From positions 1-46,242 of the forward strand of contig DGWD01000043.1 of NCBI GenBank assembly GCA_002395155.1: a stretch of 46,242 nt of DNA, read 5' to 3'. Shown here in pieces: positions 41,447-46,242 of this stretch. The notes beneath the pieces are model-generated. The model did not search any database. It was not told where the DNA came from and saw only the letters and a list, made by a program, of their open reading frames with translations. Within the stretch, counting starts at the first letter, position 1, and each line of letters begins with the position of its first letter. The position numbers and the translations under genes were made by a program. Origin of the DNA: Treponema sp. UBA4267 (GTDB lineage Bacteria; Spirochaetota; Spirochaetia; Treponematales; Treponemataceae).

Positions 41447-42373
41447 TTACAATGATTTTTTTGCGTTTAACAAATCGTTTTTAGAAAAAATTGCATTTCT
41501 TGCAGCTGCATCGGCAATATCATCAAGAGTTAAAGTGCCAGCTTCAACTTTTCCTGTAAGTTCAGCATCTTTTTTCCATGCACACAAAATACCACGACTT
41601 GAATTTACAGCTCCACCTGCCTTATCAAGCAAAGTAGCAGCAATTCTTGCCGCACCACCCTGAGCACCATAACCAGGAATAAGGAAGAAAGTTTCAGCAT
41701 ATTTATCACGAAGATAACGGGCATCTGCTTCCTGAGTAGCCCCAACAACTGCACCAAAAATTCCACAAGTCTGATCTGCATAATACTGTTTAAATTCCTG
41801 ACCAATACGGGCAATTTCATCACCAACGCGTTCAAGAAGAAGTCCACCATCTGCCAGTTTCTGGTGTTCAATATCTGTCATACCTGGATTTGAAGTACAC
41901 AAAAGAACAAAGGCACCTTTTCCACCACAGTCTGGACTTGAATATTTGGTGAAAGGAACAAGTGTATCAAATCCCATATAAGGATTGATTGTGATGATGT
42001 CAGTTTCAAAATCACCCTTAAAATGTGCCTTGGCATAAGCGTCAGAAGTAGCTCCAATATCACCACGTTTAATATCAGAAATTGCCATTAAGCCGCTTGA
42101 ACGAACCATTTTTAAGGTTTCAGAATAAACCTGCATACCTTCAAGTCCCATTGCCTCATAATAAGCAATCTGAACCTTAAAACATGATGCAGATTTATCA
42201 TTAGCAACACGATCAATAATTGCTTTGTTGTAAGCTAAAACAGCTTTTGCAGGACTTTCATACTGTTTAAGAATATTTTCTGGAATATAAGAAGGATCTG
42301 TGTCCAACCCAACACACAAAGGACCATTTTTCAAAGAAAGCTCCTGAAGGAGCTGCATATTATGTTTGTTCAT
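41447..42373 (-). CDS. pyrF: Orotidine 5'-phosphate decarboxylase, type 2
   Basis: 308 residues, typical of the longer PyrF class. LCVGLDTDPSYIP at the N-terminus, CFKVQIAYYEAMG and the catalytic SDIKRGDIGATSDAYA with Lys and Asp, FVLLCTSNPG, and VVGATQ in the C-terminal half. It makes UMP from OMP, the last step of the pathway in which PyrD acts. ATG 42373 is chosen: a promoter with 17-base spacing ends six bases upstream and the GGAG is too close to serve, so the mRNA is probably leaderless. The GTG at 42406 lies inside the promoter. Confidence 0.95.
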   Translation of the reverse strand: MNKHNMQLLQELSLKNGPLCVGLDTDPSYIPENILKQYESPAKAVLAYNKAIIDRVANDKSASCFKVQIAYYEAMGLEGMQVYSETLKMVRSSGLMAISDIKRGDIGATSDAYAKAHFKGDFETDIITINPYMGFDTLVPFTKYSSPDCGGKGAFVLLCTSNPGMTDIEHQKLADGGLLLERVGDEIARIGQEFKQYYADQTCGIFGAVVGATQEADARYLRDKYAETFFLIPGYGAQGGAARIAATLLDKAGGAVNSSRGILCAWKKDAELTGKVEAGTLTLDDIADAAARNAIFSKNDLLNAKKSL

Positions 42374-42379
42374 GGCTCC

Positions 42380-42408
42380 AATATACCCAAAAAATGACTT
42401 ATTCACAA
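42380..42408 (-). promoter_or_regulatory. pyrF promoter (leaderless)
   Basis: TTGTGA (42408-42403), exact 17-base spacer, TATATT (42385-42380), then six bases to ATG 42373. Confidence 0.65.
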
Positions 42409-42418
42409 CAGAAGGAAA

Positions 42419-44056
42419 TTATAAATATCCGCGTTCAATTCCTACAAGCATTTCTTTTAATTCAGGATCATCAATTAAATACTGGAGAAGTTCAGAAATT
42501 TGAAAACTATTTACCCAATAATCAGGATACCAGCCTTCCCCTTCGCCATGATATTTTGAATGCATAAATGCTTTTGAATCAAGATTTAAGGCAGTCGGTA
42601 TATACATCCAAAAACCTGAATTAGGTAAAACTATACTCACAGGATTAACATAACTCACTGCACCGCAAGTATTTTCTCCAATGTGGTGAACTTGTACTCC
42701 ATCAAATTTTTCAAATTCGTATGCCAAAGCCATAGAATATTCAGAACAAGACGCAGAATAAGAATTAGTTAGCATATAAATATCACCCTTAAAATCTGGT
42801 TCAGGCAAGTCTTTTATTTCACCATTAAAATCTGAAATCCATTTTCTGCTCGGAAAAAATAATTCTCCAAATGCATAAGAATAATTTATTTTTTTCCAGT
42901 TTTTATATTCAATTTCTTCAAAAATTTCGAAAGGATACTTTACATCGTAATCCTTAAACTCAAAAGATTTAAAAAATTTCTTTAAATCATAAAAGAAGTT
43001 TCTACGGTAAAAATGTGCAAGTGGTGATGAAAGAATCCGTTTTTCATTATCTTCACCTACCACCGCAATAGAAGTAACTATATCTTGTGTAATTTCAGAA
43101 GAGTTATACATTAAATTTGCAAATACAGCATTTCTTCTAAAAGGATCCCCACCCCCATTATCACGTAAATCAATAATCAGATTTTTTTTACCTTTAGAAA
43201 GTTCCCTTGCATTTTCACATAATGATTGAAATTCTCGTTTGCCTAATTCCTCATAATTTTTACTTCCACTATTAAAAACAAAATCCCTTAATGAAATATA
43301 GAGAGTATCTTCAGTTTCAGCATACCCCTGCATTTTTTCACTAGAAAGCGAGATTGAAGGGAGAACAGGAATTGTGATTGATGTACCTTCAAGACTGATA
43401 TTTGCATACTTTGGATTTTTATTAGTTAAAACTGCATAACGATAAACCTTTTCTGAATCAAGAATACACTCTCGCAAGTTTACTTCCGGCCCTGTGTATT
43501 CCATCCCAATTTTAATTCCTTCAGGCAAAGGTAAAATCGTTAAATCCTTTTTCATAGCTTCAGTAAAAGGATCCTGCTGAATTTTATAAACAAAATACTG
43601 TTTTCCCTGAGGCCCTTGCTTTTCCTTAAAATATATATCCGAAAAATAAAGCCTTTTTAGTGGTGTACCTATTCCTGCAATCGATAAGTGCATATCAACA
43701 ATATTTATTTCTTTTAATAAAACTTCCTGAATCTTCTGCCGAAAAACCGAAGAATTCACCTTTTCAAGACTGCCCTTTTCTTTTGAAATTTTCTCATAAA
43801 TCTGACTACAAACCTTATCAATATCAAAACCTTTTTCCACCATAAGATCGTAACCAGCATACATATTTTCAAAATAATATTTTAAGTACTTAAGGTCCTC
43901 TTTAATTTCCTTTTCACTTACAGAATTTTTTGCTTTATTTTTTGATGATATTGGCAAAACTTTTACCGGACTAATCAGATGTCCTAATAAAACTGTCAGA
44001 AATACTGCAAAAATGATTGAAAGAGGAATTATCCAGAATAAATGACGTTTTTTCAT
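42419..44056 (-). CDS. S41-type serine peptidase, membrane anchored
   Basis: 545 residues. An N-terminal anchor (LFWIIPLSIIFAVFLTVLLG) is followed by a helical region and a tail-specific protease core: LIIDLRDNGGGDPFRRN and the catalytic-Ser segment TNSYSASCSEYSMALAYEF near 433, then GENTCGAVSYV. The usual catalytic lysine position is not obvious, because GENT replaces the more common GxxTxGK-type context, so activity is likely but not certain. No PDZ domain is evident. It overlaps the lipoprotein gene by 4 bp (ATGA), so the two products are made together and may work in the periplasm. Confidence 0.8.
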   Translation of the reverse strand: MKKRHLFWIIPLSIIFAVFLTVLLGHLISPVKVLPISSKNKAKNSVSEKEIKEDLKYLKYYFENMYAGYDLMVEKGFDIDKVCSQIYEKISKEKGSLEKVNSSVFRQKIQEVLLKEINIVDMHLSIAGIGTPLKRLYFSDIYFKEKQGPQGKQYFVYKIQQDPFTEAMKKDLTILPLPEGIKIGMEYTGPEVNLRECILDSEKVYRYAVLTNKNPKYANISLEGTSITIPVLPSISLSSEKMQGYAETEDTLYISLRDFVFNSGSKNYEELGKREFQSLCENARELSKGKKNLIIDLRDNGGGDPFRRNAVFANLMYNSSEITQDIVTSIAVVGEDNEKRILSSPLAHFYRRNFFYDLKKFFKSFEFKDYDVKYPFEIFEEIEYKNWKKINYSYAFGELFFPSRKWISDFNGEIKDLPEPDFKGDIYMLTNSYSASCSEYSMALAYEFEKFDGVQVHHIGENTCGAVSYVNPVSIVLPNSGFWMYIPTALNLDSKAFMHSKYHGEGEGWYPDYWVNSFQISELLQYLIDDPELKEMLVGIERGYL

Positions 44057-45159
44057 ATTTTAAACTGCTTAAGATATTCAATAATAAAATCTTTATATTC
44101 AGGATATTGATCTCTATTGTTCAAATAAGAACTTTCATGATCCAAAATAATTTCTTCAACATTTTCCAAAAGAATTTTCTGTTTTAAATAATTCTGAAAA
44201 CCTTGAATATCTTCCTCTGTTTTGGCCATTTTTACATAATCAGTCAGCAAAATTAACGAAAGATAATACCTGATTTCTTGAATGTACTTTTCTTTATTAA
44301 AGTTTTTTACAGAAATTTTATTCTTTTTTAATACTTCATCTACATAAGGTTTGATTTTTCCTTCAATTTCTTCCCAATTTTCCATTAATATTGTCTGAAT
44401 GATTGATTCTCCCCAATACAAACTTGTCCAGCCATCATCAAAACTTTCAATATTTAAATCCATAGGATGATAAAGGTCCAGAAGAACATTTTTTCCAGAA
44501 AATCGAGCAGAAAGTGGAAAAAAATAATTTCTTACATAAAAACTGGAATTGATCGTGAACTTACAGGAATAATCTTTTGTAAAAAATGTATTTTCCACCC
44601 ACGAAAGAATTTTATAATCATTTTTCTGATAAAACTCTTTCAGATTGGTAAGTCCTATTCTATTTTTACCTTCATTCATCTTCCAGATACGTTCAAATTG
44701 AATCTTTACTGCAAAATCATTCAAATTATCAATAAATTGATTAAGATTTACCAGCGACCAGAAGGCCTGCAATTCTAAAGGAAGATTTTTGCTATCCACA
44801 TTCAGCGTGGTTAGATCATCAGAAATATATTTAGCAATTTCCAGTTCAGATGAAAAATTACCATTATATTTTTTAATTGCCTTACTTAACTGTTTAATTA
44901 ATGGATGATCTTTATATTTCTCCACCAAACGGTCATTTGTAAAAACATAATCAGAACCACTTGTATAAGACATGGCTTTAACCTTAGCAAGCCTGAGAGC
45001 CATCATAAGCAATTCACTTTTTGGATCAACCTGAAATACCAGATTATTATCCTCAATTACAACAGGACTAACATTTAAGGATTTTTTTTCAACTTTACTT
45101 TTACAAGAAAGACAAAAAAGACTAGAAACTAAAATTATTAAATAAAAAACTTTTTTCAT
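44053..45159 (-). CDS. Lipoprotein of unknown function
   Basis: 368 residues with a lipoprotein signal (MKKVFYLIILVSSLFCLSCK; acylated Cys likely at 19). The mature part is helical and charged with FQVDPKSELLMMALRLAK near its start, reminiscent of DUF4932-type proteins, though I am not sure. No metal or nucleophile motif stands out. It is the first gene of a pair with the S41 peptidase and may be its partner or substrate. AGGAGA lies before ATG and a good promoter just upstream. Confidence 0.75.
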   Translation of the reverse strand: MKKVFYLIILVSSLFCLSCKSKVEKKSLNVSPVVIEDNNLVFQVDPKSELLMMALRLAKVKAMSYTSGSDYVFTNDRLVEKYKDHPLIKQLSKAIKKYNGNFSSELEIAKYISDDLTTLNVDSKNLPLELQAFWSLVNLNQFIDNLNDFAVKIQFERIWKMNEGKNRIGLTNLKEFYQKNDYKILSWVENTFFTKDYSCKFTINSSFYVRNYFFPLSARFSGKNVLLDLYHPMDLNIESFDDGWTSLYWGESIIQTILMENWEEIEGKIKPYVDEVLKKNKISVKNFNKEKYIQEIRYYLSLILLTDYVKMAKTEEDIQGFQNYLKQKILLENVEEIILDHESSYLNNRDQYPEYKDFIIEYLKQFKI

Positions 45160-45176
45160 ATCTTCTCCTATACAAA

Positions 45177-45205
45177 ATTATAAAAGAAGAAAATAGTTAA
45201 ATCAA
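45177..45205 (-). promoter_or_regulatory. Promoter of the lipoprotein/S41 operon
   Basis: TTGATT (45205-45200), 17-base spacer, TATAAT (45182-45177), followed by a leader of about 10 bases with AGGAGA. Confidence 0.7.
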
Positions 45206-45238
45206 ATTTTATTACATGACGAAAATCGAAAAGCCGTT

Positions 45239-45272
45239 AAAAAAAGGACTTCCACAAATGGAAGTCCTTTTT
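45239..45272 (-). terminator. ppdK terminator
   Basis: A 14-bp perfect stem: AAAAAGGACTTCCA (45272-45259 on the minus strand) with TGGAAGTCCTTTTT (45254-45241), followed by more T to 45239. The symmetry means it can work in both directions. Confidence 0.9.
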
Positions 45273-45291
45273 AGCATTATCTTACTTCAAA

Positions 45292-46242
45292 TTATTTCTT
45301 TGAAGATTTGATAACAGCCTGTGCACCTGCGAGACGAGCAGCTGGTACACGGAATGGTGAACAAGATACATAGTTCAAACCAAGCTTGTAGCACAATGCG
45401 ATAGAAGCTGGGTCTCCACCATGTTCACCACAGATTCCGAGGTGAAGGTCAGATTTAACTGAACGTCCCTTTTCTTCTGCGAGACCAATCATTACACCAA
45501 CACCATCTTCGTCCAAAGTCTTGAATGGGTCCTGGAGGAGAACCTTCTGATCCAAGTAAGAATCGATGAACTTAGAGTAGTCATCACGGCTGAAGCCGAA
45601 TGTTGTCTGTGTAAGGTCGTTTGTACCGAATGAGAAGAAGTCTGCATATTCAGCAATCTGGTTAGCAGTTGCAGCAGCACGTGGGAATTCGATCATAGAA
45701 CCAATCTGGAACTTCAAAGAAAGACCAAGTTCTTTGTTTACATTAGCAATTACAGCTTCTGCCTGAGCACGAATCTGTTTCAATTCAGCGAATGTAGTTA
45801 CGTTTGGAATCATGATGCGAACATCGTGTTTGAGACCTTCTTTTTCAGCCTGAGCTGTTGCACGAGCAATAGCTTCAACCTGCATTTCGTAAATCTCTGG
45901 ATATGTGATAGCGAGACGACAACCACGGTGACCAAGCATTGGGTTGTGTTCGTTTAATTCAGCATATTTCTTGTTGATAAAGTCAACTTTTACACCAAGT
46001 TTCTTAGCAAGAGCTTTTGCCAAGTCTGGAGTTTCAGCCTGTACGAATTCGTTAAGAGGTGGGTCAAGAAGACGGATTGTTACAGCACGTCCTTCCATTG
46101 TCTTAATGATTCCGTAGAAGTCTTTCTGCTGAAGTGGAAGGATAGCAGCAAGGTTAGCCTTTCTTTCTTCTGTAGAGTCAGAAATAATCATCTTCTGGAA
46201 TGAAGTAAGTTTTGGTTCTTCGAAGAACATATGTTCTGTACG
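45292..46242 (-). CDS. ppdK: Pyruvate, phosphate dikinase (C-terminal part; gene continues past the right edge)
   Basis: 313 codons plus the stop are in the window; the frame runs on through 46242 (RTEHMFFEEPK), so this is the C-terminal third of a protein of about 900 residues. PEP/pyruvate-binding TIM-barrel motifs: VTIRLLDPPLNEF, NPMLGHRGCRL, IGSMIEFPRAA, FFSFGTNDLTQTT and the C-terminal LHLGICGEHGGDP, with the catalytic Cys in GICGEHG. It interconverts PEP, AMP and PPi with pyruvate, ATP and Pi, and is a common glycolytic enzyme in anaerobes. Codon use is more GC-rich and regular than its neighbours, as in a highly expressed gene. Confidence 0.97.
   Translation of the reverse strand, partial: RTEHMFFEEPKLTSFQKMIISDSTEERKANLAAILPLQQKDFYGIIKTMEGRAVTIRLLDPPLNEFVQAETPDLAKALAKKLGVKVDFINKKYAELNEHNPMLGHRGCRLAITYPEIYEMQVEAIARATAQAEKEGLKHDVRIMIPNVTTFAELKQIRAQAEAVIANVNKELGLSLKFQIGSMIEFPRAAATANQIAEYADFFSFGTNDLTQTTFGFSRDDYSKFIDSYLDQKVLLQDPFKTLDEDGVGVMIGLAEEKGRSVKSDLHLGICGEHGGDPASIALCYKLGLNYVSCSPFRVPAARLAGAQAVIKSSKK

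Overview
The window looks like chromosomal DNA of an AT-rich, host-associated, Treponema-like spirochaete. This is an inference from gene content (intracellular xylanase and pentose genes, a two-component-type propeller/HD-GYP sensor, PPDK, split proline genes) and base composition; no rRNA or other marker is present to prove it. No tRNA, rRNA, CRISPR array or insertion sequence was seen.

Layout. 1-9.5 kb is a sugar and signalling region. It holds a partial L-fucose/L-arabinose isomerase-family gene with its DUF4867 partner, an independently transcribed structured RNA that carries a 15-codon ORF, a cytoplasmic GH10 xylanase, lysA, a response regulator/hybrid kinase pair, and xylulokinase. 9.5-16.7 kb holds a propeller/HD-GYP sensor coupled to a MATE transporter, an unknown protein, and proA-proB. 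16.7-32.0 kb is a defence island, all on the minus strand: type I restriction-modification genes hsdR-hsdM, a Schlafen/AlbA-type ATP-binding protein, hsdS, two overlapping reverse transcriptases that match the two-RT antiphage system DRT3, a compact non-coding RNA, a DUF262 (GmrSD-like) nuclease, a Fic protein, and an XRE/ImmA regulator beside a broken PIN toxin. 32.1-46.2 kb returns to housekeeping and envelope genes: proC, a DUF218 protein, hrpB, a 27-residue membrane peptide gene, a periplasmic flavoprotein reductase, an SGNH esterase, a pyrK-pyrD fusion with pyrF, an S41 peptidase with a lipoprotein, and the 3' part of ppdK.

The main discovery is the non-coding RNA at 21076-21243 (minus). 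It starts at a predicted promoter inside the end of the second RT gene. It is closed by a 17-bp terminal helix, ends in a U-run, and carries an (AC)4A tract just before the closing arm. That is what a template RNA for a DRT3 reverse transcriptase would be expected to look like. The RT pair starts 3 nt after hsdS, so the system appears to sit inside the type I RM operon.

Other themes: several operon-first genes have a -10 box 6-7 nt before ATG and no Shine-Dalgarno, which suggests leaderless mRNAs. A palindromic GGGGACAGACCCC element is found inside three different coding genes in different reading frames. Two short transcription units (1830-2035 and 36332-36576) have promoters and terminators but encode only tiny peptides and/or structured RNA.
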